Assembly: GCF_009796785.1 (NCBI RefSeq)
Contig: NZ_CP047026.1
Coordinates: forward strand, 248,001-312,000
Reading direction: 5' to 3'
Length of the DNA: 64,000 nt
DNA from: Polaribacter sp. L3A8
GTDB taxonomy: Bacteria; Bacteroidota; Bacteroidia; Flavobacteriales; Flavobacteriaceae
Below, piece by piece: positions 56,701-64,000 of this stretch. The notes beneath the pieces were generated by a model, which ran no database searches, had not been told where the DNA came from, and saw only the letters and a list, made by a program, of their open reading frames with translations. Made by a program: the position numbers and the translations under genes. Position 1 is the stretch's first letter, and each line of letters opens with the position of its first letter.

Positions 56701-57170
56701 TTAAGGTCGATAAGAAAAGACTAACTTCTAATAACAAGTTTATACTTGATTTAGGGAAGGTTTACGAAATAGCACGGGTTATTTTAAATGGAAAAGACTT
56801 AGGTGTTCTTTGGAAAGCACCCCACACAATTGATATTACTTCTGTTTTAAAAGCAGGTAAAAATAACTTAAAGATAGAAGTTACAAACCAATGGACAAAC
56901 CGTTTAATTGGTGACGAAAACTTCCCTAATGTTTCTGGTTATAATTTACAACCACACCTTAAAACACCATTGTTAATTAAAAATCCACAGTTATCGCTTA
57001 TCAATAGAAATAAGATGGTAGATTGGTATACAAATAATGAACCAGCACCTTTAGGGCAGCGATCTACGTTTACCACCTATCCATTTTATAAAAAAGGAGA
57101 CAAATTATTACCTGCAGGTTTGGTAGGACCAGTTAAAATTAAACAGGTTAAAATAAAAAGTATTAATTAA
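53775..57170 (+). CDS. GH106 family alpha-L-rhamnosidase with embedded F5/8-type domain
   Basis: About 1131 residues; I prefer ATG 53775 (MSKVIAQLTMFILCLSIYGQ) over the in-frame ATG at 53751. GH106 signatures: GFKNPPHSAKPLTWMHVMGGNMSKVGMTKDLEAIADAGIGG in parts at the N-terminus, CDGWTSSGGPW, EIDSYEVGGQNW, YVEPYGNGPF and the MGEFHASG region, which carry the acidic residues of the family. Residues about 185-300 form an inserted discoidin/CBM32-like beta-domain (IQWNFGKPLTVQSFLL, LLQSSNDGINF, AQYFRFVTD) absent from the other GH106 here. The C-terminus carries a GH2-type sugar-binding domain (YYSGTAIYQKTFKV, LDLGKVYEIARVILNGKDLG). Last gene of the large operon; no terminator was clear. Confidence 0.88.
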   Translation: MSKVIAQLTMFILCLSIYGQEVTKTNLENGFKNPPHSAKPLTWMHVMGGNMSKVGMTKDLEAIADAGIGGIILFNVTHRIPNGPVDFNSPEYIEITAHAAAECERLGLSFGIHNCDGWTSSGGPWVPVEHSMKQVVHREIIVNGGDVEVYLPSPSKIGGFYKEIAVLAYPALESEIIDSENPTIITSSNKDFDINIATNGKIDERTELRVPKDGKAWIQWNFGKPLTVQSFLLKTQRQRYKVPQLLQSSNDGINFKDEFVIKMSRHGKYEYTIDKTFKGITAQYFRFVTDVPLDIAEISLTNTARYDNMISRTNIHRANNGGLPKLEEVDASKVIKKSEILNLTKYVDDKGVLKTTLPKGKWTIMRVGYTTTGALNDPASVAGTGWEVDKFSRESFKIFYDGHVRKVIDATSKIAPNALQYVEIDSYEVGGQNWTKDYEIQFKAEHGYDIINFLPLYAGRYVGNADTTERVLWDIRNFNSKLMCENYFDYATELIHADGLKSYVEPYGNGPFNTLDAARSFDIPMGEFHASGKSMTGVAVSAGHIYGRNIISAEAFTSGPNVNFEGHPGFFKEFGDKGWIDGINEIVFHRFAHQANTKVKPGMGMSGFGSHIDRTQTWWDNAGKSWFKYLTRGQYLLRQGVPVSDVLAFVGDGSPNTTASRKGVRDLPNHINYDGVNTDVLLNRISVENGQLVLPEGTRYRVLYLGNQKEMRLATLKRIAELANQGVIIIGNKPGKIGGYLVSEKDEIEFSKLLEQVWSKPTTSTNYNWNEIYKKYNIPVDLKIKGGEQINYAHRTSANEDIYFFFNPEKEKRTYECTFNVEGKIPEFWNPMDGSITKLVGFEHSNGKTKVAITLPSQGSGFVVFRESSASINSIATASVIDNPELSFKLNSLGKAEIEASKNGAYAISYADGKQQKLEVKNLLEPIEIKGDWEVAFPDLKAGVQSFTFPKLIDWTSHNFEGIKYYSGTAIYQKTFKVDKKRLTSNNKFILDLGKVYEIARVILNGKDLGVLWKAPHTIDITSVLKAGKNNLKIEVTNQWTNRLIGDENFPNVSGYNLQPHLKTPLLIKNPQLSLINRNKMVDWYTNNEPAPLGQRSTFTTYPFYKKGDKLLPAGLVGPVKIKQVKIKSIN

Positions 57171-57498
57171 TTTTTTTTATCACTTATTTAATTCTTCTTA
57201 TTGGGGTAAGATTGTCTTTTTTTATTTCAAAAAATGATAGTAAAAATGCATTATTTTTTTTAGATAATTATTCCTCTTTCTTAGGTATAACAGAACAGAA
57301 CAGTTTGCAGCAGGATGGTTAAGTTGTTAATTGTAAATAATTTAGTGAATCTAAAATAGTTACGCAACTTATTTTTTAATGAACTTTATAATAACCCCTA
57401 AAACTAAACATATGTAATAAAGAAAATTAAGAGACACACTAAACGTTTAATTACAACTAATTAAACATTAAATTATTTTAACCAAACTAAATTAAAAA
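57171..57498. other. Intergenic region with CAGGA motif
   Basis: No gene. Contains the CAG-rich motif array at 57291-57317 about 184 bp before the next start. No good hairpin terminator for the operon upstream. Confidence 0.4.
57291..57317 (+). promoter_or_regulatory. CAG array with CAGGA motif
   Basis: CAG triplets start at 57291, 57296, 57301, 57308 and 57311, the last being CAGGATG. 57291 and 57301 are exactly 20 and 10 bp upstream of it. About 184 bp before the ATG at 57499. Confidence 0.45.
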
Positions 57499-59289
57499 AT
57501 GAAAATTAATATTAAAAAAACAGCAATTACGGTAGGTCTTTTCTTAGCGTATTCTAGCGCAATTACTGCGCAGAGTTATCCTTTTCCACTTCCTGCTACA
57601 GTTAGTGCAACACTAAATATCAAAACAGGAACAAAGGTAAAATACAAAAATGCTCAATTAGGGTTAAACCTTACACGTTTATCAGATAGTAATGGTAAAG
57701 ATCTTTTTAGAAAATGGGGTACCTTAGGCGCTCGTTTTCCACACGGATTATTTTCTAACTGGTACGATTGGAGAACTGATGAAACAAAGCTTTTTGGAAG
57801 TGAAATGATAACGCTTCAAAATGCCAGAAATCAAACAGTACAAAGAGAAGTAGATAAATTATCTAGTATTAAAACATTTGAAACATCTCATTCAAAAGTT
57901 GGTATTGGAGTATTAGAGTCTTTATATAAAGAAAGAACTGCTAAATTTGATATTGTATGGACTTTTAATATGAGTGCAGATGGAAGAGATGTTAATAATA
58001 GCAATGAAACAAAGGCAAGATATGACGATTTAAAAAGGAGAGGATTACCTGTAGATTTTGTTGAAATGGGTAATGAGAATTTTTATCCAGGTCAAAGAAG
58101 TACTATTATTCCAAATACTTGGAATTATATTGCACGCGCTAAAGCAATGTCTAAAGCATTAAAAGCCAAAAATAGAAATATACAAGTTTCTGTACCTATG
58201 CTAAGACGAGGTAATGCATTTAACCCAAACTGGAATGCTGCTTTGGCAAGAGATCAATCTTTTTTTGATGCTGTAACGGTGCATTCATATCAAGGAGAAG
58301 ATCCAGATGGTAACGCTTCTAGTGATGGTATTGAATATGGACTTATAGCTAGAAAAACGTTAAAAGAATCTATAGACAACTATGCAAGAAAAGTAACAAG
58401 CAAACCAATTTGGTTAACAGAATGGGGTGTAAAATCTGCCGGTGGTTCAAATGCAGTTTCTGCTTTAGGAGCAGCAGATTGTTACCTTTATATGAGTGAA
58501 AATATGGATACATACCATAGAGCAACATGGTTTACGCCAACAGGTAGCTTAAATTCTTTTTATCCTACAATAACAAATAGTAAAGGTAGACCTGTTCCAG
58601 ATCCTACAAGAAAAACGGTTTTTGCCGCTATGTATGAGGCTGTTAAAAGTGTTTTTGCTTATAGTGAAGTTTATACAACTTCTATTTTAACGTCTCCTAA
58701 TATTACTTCTGGTGTAAAAGGAGTTAGCGCAAGAGCTACATTAAAAGGAGGTAGAATTAAAATTATTGCTGTAAATTTAACAAGTAAACCAGCTGCTTTT
58801 GTTATAAAAATTAATGGTGTTAAGTATACTAAAAACTTTAATCATAAAGCAATTAAATTTAATAATTTGACAGATACACCTCTTTATAATATAGGAGATA
58901 ATGCTTTAAAAGACGTAAGAAACGGAAGAGGTCACGTTACTTCTTTACCTAAATTTTCAATAAACGTTATTACACTTAGCTCAACTAGTGCTAAGGGAGT
59001 TGTTTTAAATGATAAAAATATTTCTGTAGAAACTGAAGAAACAGACGAAAGTTTACTTAGATCTGTAAACGTGTTTCCAAACCCAACTACAAAAGATTTT
59101 AATATATCTTTATTTGGTATGGAAAAAGCAGATATTACAATTACAGATATGTTAGGTAAAGTTATTTATAAAAAATCAACTATAGAACCTAATGTTAATA
59201 TTGGACAAGCATTTAAGTCTGGTCTTTATTTAATAAAGGTTGTAGATGATAACAAGAAAGAGTACATTAAAAAATTAATTATTAATTAA
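57499..59289 (+). CDS. Secreted clan GH-A glycoside hydrolase with T9SS tail
   Basis: A 596-residue extracellular enzyme. Signal peptide TVGLFLAYSSAITAQ. Residues about 45-395 look like a TIM barrel of clan GH-A: VEMGNENFY has the Asn-Glu pair with Glu193 (acid/base) and IWLTEWGV has Glu308 (nucleophile). DAVTVHSYQGE is the usual strand-6 motif. The GNEN form recalls GH51/GH79, not GH39. After a beta-domain (IKIIAVNLTSKPAAFVIKI, about 405-500), a T9SS tail begins at VNVFPNPTTKDFNI. It could be an exported endo-glycosidase acting with the lyases; substrate unknown. Family not assigned. Strong terminator follows; monocistronic. Confidence 0.72.
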   Translation: MKINIKKTAITVGLFLAYSSAITAQSYPFPLPATVSATLNIKTGTKVKYKNAQLGLNLTRLSDSNGKDLFRKWGTLGARFPHGLFSNWYDWRTDETKLFGSEMITLQNARNQTVQREVDKLSSIKTFETSHSKVGIGVLESLYKERTAKFDIVWTFNMSADGRDVNNSNETKARYDDLKRRGLPVDFVEMGNENFYPGQRSTIIPNTWNYIARAKAMSKALKAKNRNIQVSVPMLRRGNAFNPNWNAALARDQSFFDAVTVHSYQGEDPDGNASSDGIEYGLIARKTLKESIDNYARKVTSKPIWLTEWGVKSAGGSNAVSALGAADCYLYMSENMDTYHRATWFTPTGSLNSFYPTITNSKGRPVPDPTRKTVFAAMYEAVKSVFAYSEVYTTSILTSPNITSGVKGVSARATLKGGRIKIIAVNLTSKPAAFVIKINGVKYTKNFNHKAIKFNNLTDTPLYNIGDNALKDVRNGRGHVTSLPKFSINVITLSSTSAKGVVLNDKNISVETEETDESLLRSVNVFPNPTTKDFNISLFGMEKADITITDMLGKVIYKKSTIEPNVNIGQAFKSGLYLIKVVDDNKKEYIKKLIIN

Positions 59290-59308
59290 TTTTAATCAGA
59301 ATAATTTT

Positions 59309-59345
59309 AAAAGCCCAAATATTAATTTATTTGGGCTTTTTTTTT
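59309..59345 (+). terminator. Hairpin terminator
   Basis: Stem AAAAGCCCAAATA (59309-59321) with its complement at 59328-59340, then a T run. Confidence 0.88.
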
Positions 59346-59360
59346 GGAATACCATAACAT

Positions 59361-59369
59361 TACAGGATA
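59361..59369 (+). promoter_or_regulatory. CAGGA motif copy upstream of GH106
   Basis: TACAGGATA core, 134 bp before ATG 59501 (77 bp before an in-frame ATG at 59444). Confidence 0.5.
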
Positions 59370-59500
59370 CCTTATAGGCTATAAATAAATAAGTTTACCG
59401 TAGTAAAATTTATTAGAACGAGAGCTTATGTAAAATAAGTAAATTGTTAAGTATTTTACTAATATGCAACTTAAAAAATAAAAGAATCTTAATGTTAAAT

Positions 59501-62500
59501 ATGAAACAAATTGTATTAGTAATATCTGCGATTATTTTATTTACATGTTCAATATTTGGACAAAATTTTGGACATCAAAATAATATTTCAACTAAAACAG
59601 ATTTCCTTCAAGAAGGATTTAAAACCCCACCAAATGAAGCCAAAGCAAGAACGTGGTGGCATTGGATTAGCGGAAACGTATCTAAATCTGGAATTACAAA
59701 AGATTTAGAAGCGATGAAAGAAGTTGGTATTCAAGAAGCACAATTGTTTAATGTTAAATTAGAATTTCCAGATGGACCTGTAAAATATTTAAGTGAAGAG
59801 TGGTTAGATTTATTTCATTTTTCTGCAAAAGAAGCTAAAAGATTAGGTTTAGAACTTACGTTTCATAACAGTGCAGGTTGGTCATCTTCAGGTGGTCCAT
59901 GGATTACACCAGAATATGCTATGCAAACAACCGTATTTACGGAAGTTACGGTACAAGGCGGAAAATTATTTAAAGATCAATTACCACAACCTAAAACCAA
60001 ATTAAATTATTACAAAGATATTGCAGTATTGGCATTTCCTAAACCTCAAACAGATATAAAAATAGATGGTTTAGATTATAAAAATTTAACAGATCGTATT
60101 CGAAATCATTTGTTACCAGATACAAAAACGATTACTGCTTCTGCCGTTATTAATAAAAATGACATTATTGATTTAACTTCAAAAATTACAAAAGACGGAT
60201 TTATTGAATGGAACGTCCCAAAAGGAGAATGGATTATTTTAAGATTAGGACACACGCCAACAGGTAAAAGTAACCATCCTGCACCAGAAGGAGGCCGTGG
60301 TTTAGAAGTTGATAAAATGAGTAAAAAAGCAGTTGATGTCTATTGGGAAGGCGGCATACAACCTATTATTAATAAATTGGGAGATTTAATAGGAACAACT
60401 GTTAATAATTGTTTGATAGATAGTTATGAAGTAGGAACTACCAATTGGACTGCCGGATTTGATGCTGAATTTAAAAAATTAAGAGGTTATAATTTAACAA
60501 GCTATTTACCAACTTTAGCAGGTTATTACGTAGAAAGTGGTGAAGTATCAGAACGTTTTTTATGGGATTTTAGAAGAACGATAGGAGATTTAATGGCAAA
60601 AAATTATTATGCTCATTTTGGCGAATTATGTCATGAAAACGGCATGAAATTTTCTGTAGAACCATACTGGGGACCTTTTGATAATATGCAAGTTGGTGCA
60701 ACTGGAGATATAGTAATGTGTGAGTTTTGGAGTGGTGGCTATCCGTTTTTCGATTCGCCTAAATTCGTTTCTTCGATAGCACATTTAAACGGAAGTTCTA
60801 TTGTTGGTGCCGAGTCTTTTACAGGAATTGGTGGTTGGGACGAGCATCCTGCTGTTTTAAAATCTATAGGAGACCAAGCTTGGGCACAAGGTATTACGCG
60901 TTTTATTTTTCATACGTATGTACACCAACCTTGGGATGCAGCTCCTGGTTTAGCGTTAAGTTATCATGGTACAGATTTTAACCGATTAAATACATGGTGG
61001 AGTCAAGGAAAAGGTTTTATGGATTATATTGCTAGGTCTCAATTTTTACTTCAACAAGGTCAAAATGTAGCCGATGTTTTGGTTTTTACAGGAGAATCAT
61101 CTCCTAACACAGCTTTTTTAATGCCAGAAATTAAAGCGATGGGTTTTGATTATGATTTAATTGGAGCCAATAAATTAGCAGGATTAACTGTTAAAAATGG
61201 AGATATTTATACATCAGTTGGTAATAAATACAAAGTTTTAGTTTTACCAACTTCTAGTTGGATGAAACCTGAAACACTTTCTAAAATAGCAGCACTTACA
61301 AAAGCTGGTGCAAAGGTAATTGGTGAGCGTCCTTATAAATCTCCAAGTTTGGAGAATTACCCAGAAAGTGATGATAAGATTGATAAACTTGCAGAAAACT
61401 TATGGAATTCTGGTTTGGTAAAAAAAATAACAATAGAAGAATTTTTATCAAAAAGTAAAACACCTTCTGATTTTAGAATTGAAGAAGGAGATGCATCAGA
61501 CATCAGTTTTATCCACAGAAAAACAGAAGATGCAGATATCTATTTTATTGCCAATGCTAAAAAAGAAAGTAGAGAAATTACAGGACGATTTAGAGTTAAT
61601 GGAAAGCAACCAGAATTATGGAATTCAGAAAGTGGTGAGGTTAAAAGTCTTGCTGTTTGGGTAGATAATGAAGACGGAACAACAAGCGTGCCTATTCAAT
61701 TAGGTATGGAAGCATCTGTTTTTGTTATATTTAGAAAACCAGTTGCTGCATCTGCTCATATTACAAAAATTTCGGAAACACTTAAAAAACCTCAGTTAGA
61801 ACCTTTATCTAATTTAAAAATTATTAAGGCAGAATATGGCTCGTTTTTACAAGACGGATTGGTAGATATCACCGATAAGGTAAAGGCAGCTGTAGTGGAT
61901 AATAAGTTAAAACTACAGGCTGGAAGGCAATTTTGCGATTGTGATCCTGCAATGGGGTACAAAAAGGAATTTCGAATGGAATATAAAATAGGTGAAGAAA
62001 TCAAGCGAATATACGTAGAAGAAAGAGAGTTTGTAAATATAGATGCTACTGATAAAGGATCTTTAACCATTTTAAAAGCAGTTTTTGGAAAGTTTAAGCC
62101 AGAAACTAAAGAGGTACCTAAATATTATAAAATATTTGATATTACAGAGAAAATTAAAGGCATGGTATCCTCTGGAGTTTTAGAAATTCCGATAGAAAAA
62201 TCTTTAATAGATGGTAATGTTCCCGAAGGTAAAAACAAAGTATTGCGTGTTACTTTTTCTACGGATGGGGTAGAGCATGTTGTTTCTGTTCCGGAAGGAA
62301 GAGTGCTTAATCTGTCTAAAGATATTTCTAAAACAAAACTGGTTAATACTAATGGAAAAGTAAATTGGGTAACACCTTATCCAGGAGAAATAACATACCA
62401 AACTTCTTTGGGTAAGAATAAAACGATTAAAGTAAAATCGGTTCCAAAACCAATAGAGTTAGTAGGTGACTGGAATATAGAATTTAAAGAAAATTTAAGT

Positions 62501-63016
62501 ACACCAATTAAAACCGTATTTAATAATTTGGTATCGTGGTCTAATTCAGATAATAATGCTATTAAATATTATTCAGGAACAGCAGCATATCAAAAAAACT
62601 TTAATATTTCTAAAAAGATATTTAAAAAAGACACCTCTTTTGAGTTAGATTTAGGAAGTGTTGGTGTAATAGCAGAAGTAATTATAAATGGTAAAAATGC
62701 AGGTATATTGTGGAAAGCACCGTTTAGAATTAATATTGATGATTTTGTAAAAGCAGGACAAAATACGCTAGAAGTTAGGGTAACCAACCTGTGGCCAAAT
62801 CGTTTAATTGGAGACGAAAATTTATCGTTAGATTTTGAAAGAAAAGGAGAAAAAACAAAAAGCTTACCAGATTGGTTGCTAAATAATACACAACGACCTT
62901 CAAATAGAACTACGTTTTCATCATGGAAGCATTATAATAAAAATGATGCATTGTTAACTTCAGGACTTTTAGGGCCTGTTAAAATTAATATATCAGTAGT
63001 AAAAAATATAAAATAA
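59501..63016 (+). CDS. GH106 family alpha-L-rhamnosidase with tandem accessory domains
   Basis: About 1171 residues from ATG 59501, which gives a clean signal peptide (QIVLVISAIILFTCSIFGQ); in-frame ATGs at 59444 and 59492 are alternatives. GH106 hallmarks: GFKTPPNEAKARTWWHWIS, GNVSKSGITKDLEAMKEVGI, LIDSYEVGTTNWTAGF, FSVEPYWGPFDN and CEFWSGGY. Residues about 771-850 and 855-945 are two diverged copies of one beta-domain, each beginning I(I/L)KAxxGxF and containing DIT(D/E)K(V/I)K. The other GH106 here lacks them. The C-terminal GH2-like sugar-binding domain (YYSGTAAYQKNFNI) is shared. Followed 25 bp later by a lyase-like gene in the same direction, so probably an operon. Confidence 0.88.
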   Translation: MKQIVLVISAIILFTCSIFGQNFGHQNNISTKTDFLQEGFKTPPNEAKARTWWHWISGNVSKSGITKDLEAMKEVGIQEAQLFNVKLEFPDGPVKYLSEEWLDLFHFSAKEAKRLGLELTFHNSAGWSSSGGPWITPEYAMQTTVFTEVTVQGGKLFKDQLPQPKTKLNYYKDIAVLAFPKPQTDIKIDGLDYKNLTDRIRNHLLPDTKTITASAVINKNDIIDLTSKITKDGFIEWNVPKGEWIILRLGHTPTGKSNHPAPEGGRGLEVDKMSKKAVDVYWEGGIQPIINKLGDLIGTTVNNCLIDSYEVGTTNWTAGFDAEFKKLRGYNLTSYLPTLAGYYVESGEVSERFLWDFRRTIGDLMAKNYYAHFGELCHENGMKFSVEPYWGPFDNMQVGATGDIVMCEFWSGGYPFFDSPKFVSSIAHLNGSSIVGAESFTGIGGWDEHPAVLKSIGDQAWAQGITRFIFHTYVHQPWDAAPGLALSYHGTDFNRLNTWWSQGKGFMDYIARSQFLLQQGQNVADVLVFTGESSPNTAFLMPEIKAMGFDYDLIGANKLAGLTVKNGDIYTSVGNKYKVLVLPTSSWMKPETLSKIAALTKAGAKVIGERPYKSPSLENYPESDDKIDKLAENLWNSGLVKKITIEEFLSKSKTPSDFRIEEGDASDISFIHRKTEDADIYFIANAKKESREITGRFRVNGKQPELWNSESGEVKSLAVWVDNEDGTTSVPIQLGMEASVFVIFRKPVAASAHITKISETLKKPQLEPLSNLKIIKAEYGSFLQDGLVDITDKVKAAVVDNKLKLQAGRQFCDCDPAMGYKKEFRMEYKIGEEIKRIYVEEREFVNIDATDKGSLTILKAVFGKFKPETKEVPKYYKIFDITEKIKGMVSSGVLEIPIEKSLIDGNVPEGKNKVLRVTFSTDGVEHVVSVPEGRVLNLSKDISKTKLVNTNGKVNWVTPYPGEITYQTSLGKNKTIKVKSVPKPIELVGDWNIEFKENLSTPIKTVFNNLVSWSNSDNNAIKYYSGTAAYQKNFNISKKIFKKDTSFELDLGSVGVIAEVIINGKNAGILWKAPFRINIDDFVKAGQNTLEVRVTNLWPNRLIGDENLSLDFERKGEKTKSLPDWLLNNTQRPSNRTTFSSWKHYNKNDALLTSGLLGPVKINISVVKNIK

Positions 63017-63041
63017 TATTTAAAATATTAAACTAAATAAA

Positions 63042-64000
63042 ATGAAAAAAATATTATTAACTTTATTTTTGCTTAAGGTGTTGTTTCTATCAGCACAATC
63101 TCTGCAACATCCAGTTATTTGGACAACGGCTTCAGATAAATCAGAGGTTTTATCTAAAATTAATGATTACAACTGGGCAAGTAGTATTGTAACAAAAGCA
63201 AAAGCTGCTGTAGATGATAAAGTTTCAACCCACATTACAAATCCTTTAGCAATTCTTAATACAATACCAGCATTAGCTACAGATGATAACTTGTCAGAAT
63301 CTCAGGCTATAACAAATGGGGCACATTCAAAAGTACTTAATTATGCATCATACGCAGCGATGATTTATCATCTTACTGGAGAAGAAAAATATGCACAGTT
63401 TGCATCAGATATTCTTTGGTATTATATAGAGCAAATTGCTTCACGAACGCCAAGTAATACAGCAATGAGTGGAAGTGATTTTTATGATCCCAGATCTGGC
63501 TACGCACAATTTGCAATAGCTTATGATTTTATGGTAAACTACTTAAAGTTACCAAGTACACAAGTGTATCAGAAATCTACAGGTACTAAGATTGCATTTG
63601 ATAACACAAAGGCACAAACAGCTGTTTATAATATAGCTATGAATGCATTGCATGAACATGGTGGAGCAGATACTAAATATGGAAAAACGGTTAGCAATCA
63701 TCCTATATTAAGAGCGCCAGGTGTGTTGTTTAGCATTCTTTGTGTAGAAGATGATACCGAACGAGAACGTATGTTTAATGTGTTTTGGAATGTAGGTACA
63801 AAAGAGCAAAATTCGTTTACTAAAACCATCTTACCTATGTTTGGAGAACAAGGTATATGGCCTGAAGCAGTGAGTTACAGTTTTATGCAGAATATTACAT
63901 TGGTATTGAACCTAGTGGATAGACTTAAACCAGAATTAAATGTAATGAATAATAATATGCATATTCTAGATGGGAACTTTTTGTTTGATAACTTAAGAAT
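63042..64000 (+). CDS. Exported (alpha/alpha)-toroid lyase-like protein, N-terminal part
   Basis: About 319 codons, open at the window edge. Signal peptide KKILLTLFLLKVLFLSAQ. The mature part is helical-repeat-rich: LNYASYAAMIYHLTGEEKYAQFASDIL, GYAQFAIAYDFM and EQGIWPEAVSYSFMQNITLVLNLVD. These resemble the toroid of heparinase II/III-like and alginate/ulvan lyase families (a PL40-like assignment is possible). The C-terminal beta-domain lies beyond the window. Start chosen at ATG 63042, 25 bp after GH106. Lyase role is inferred from fold and context. Confidence 0.75.
   Translation, partial: MKKILLTLFLLKVLFLSAQSLQHPVIWTTASDKSEVLSKINDYNWASSIVTKAKAAVDDKVSTHITNPLAILNTIPALATDDNLSESQAITNGAHSKVLNYASYAAMIYHLTGEEKYAQFASDILWYYIEQIASRTPSNTAMSGSDFYDPRSGYAQFAIAYDFMVNYLKLPSTQVYQKSTGTKIAFDNTKAQTAVYNIAMNALHEHGGADTKYGKTVSNHPILRAPGVLFSILCVEDDTERERMFNVFWNVGTKEQNSFTKTILPMFGEQGIWPEAVSYSFMQNITLVLNLVDRLKPELNVMNNNMHILDGNFLFDNLR

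Overview
The window is AT-rich and has the hallmarks of a marine Bacteroidetes, most likely a flavobacterium: two SusC/SusD pairs, many lipoprotein signal peptides, C-terminal type IX secretion (T9SS) sorting tails of the YPNP type, few visible Shine-Dalgarno sequences and hairpin-plus-T-tract terminators. Nearly the whole window is one large polysaccharide utilization locus (PUL). No tRNA, rRNA, CRISPR array or phage region was seen.

Layout. 1-1200: start of a leftward secreted-protein gene (cut by the window edge), a doubtful small ORF and a long gene-poor stretch. 1200-10360: GH78 rhamnosidase, T9SS carbohydrate-binding protein, SusC (broken by an in-frame stop near its C-terminus) and SusD. 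10636-17509: GH3, S1 sulfatase and an unusual GH2-like enzyme. 17824-21362: SDR dehydrogenase, split UxaA-type small and large subunits, and a convergent XylR-like regulator. 21445-22465: a decayed IS982-family element with 13-bp inverted repeats. 22576-25407: a second copy of the unusual GH2-like gene, broken by two compensating frameshifts. 25815-30431: second SusC/SusD pair. 30690-30925: relic of a sulfatase. 31156-35414: sulfatase and GH78. 35597-42525: two T9SS BNR_4-type candidate lyases and a Tat-type lyase-like protein. 42752-57170: a six-gene operon (GH78, GH78, nucleoside-hydrolase-like, sulfatase, GH2, GH106). 57499-64000: a clan GH-A enzyme, a second GH106 and the start of another lyase-like gene.

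How it works together (inference). Four GH78 and two GH106 candidate alpha-L-rhamnosidases, three intact S1 sulfatases, BNR_4 lyases, GH3 and GH2 point to a sulfated rhamnose-rich polysaccharide, ulvan being the obvious candidate. T9SS-exported lyases would cut the polymer outside, SusCD would import fragments, periplasmic sulfatases and glycosidases would finish them, and SDR/UxaA proteins would take part in catabolism of a released sugar acid or deoxysugar.

The most striking unexplained signal is a short intergenic motif, consensus (T/A)(A/G)CAGGA(T/C), present upstream of nine or more transcription units, usually about 55-75 bp before the start codon and flanked by further CAG triplets at 5, 10 or 20 bp. 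It looks like the operator or activator element of this PUL regulon. The second theme is local gene decay: SusC nonsense mutation, frameshifted GH2 copy, sulfatase relic and doubly frameshifted transposase all lie in the first half of the locus.
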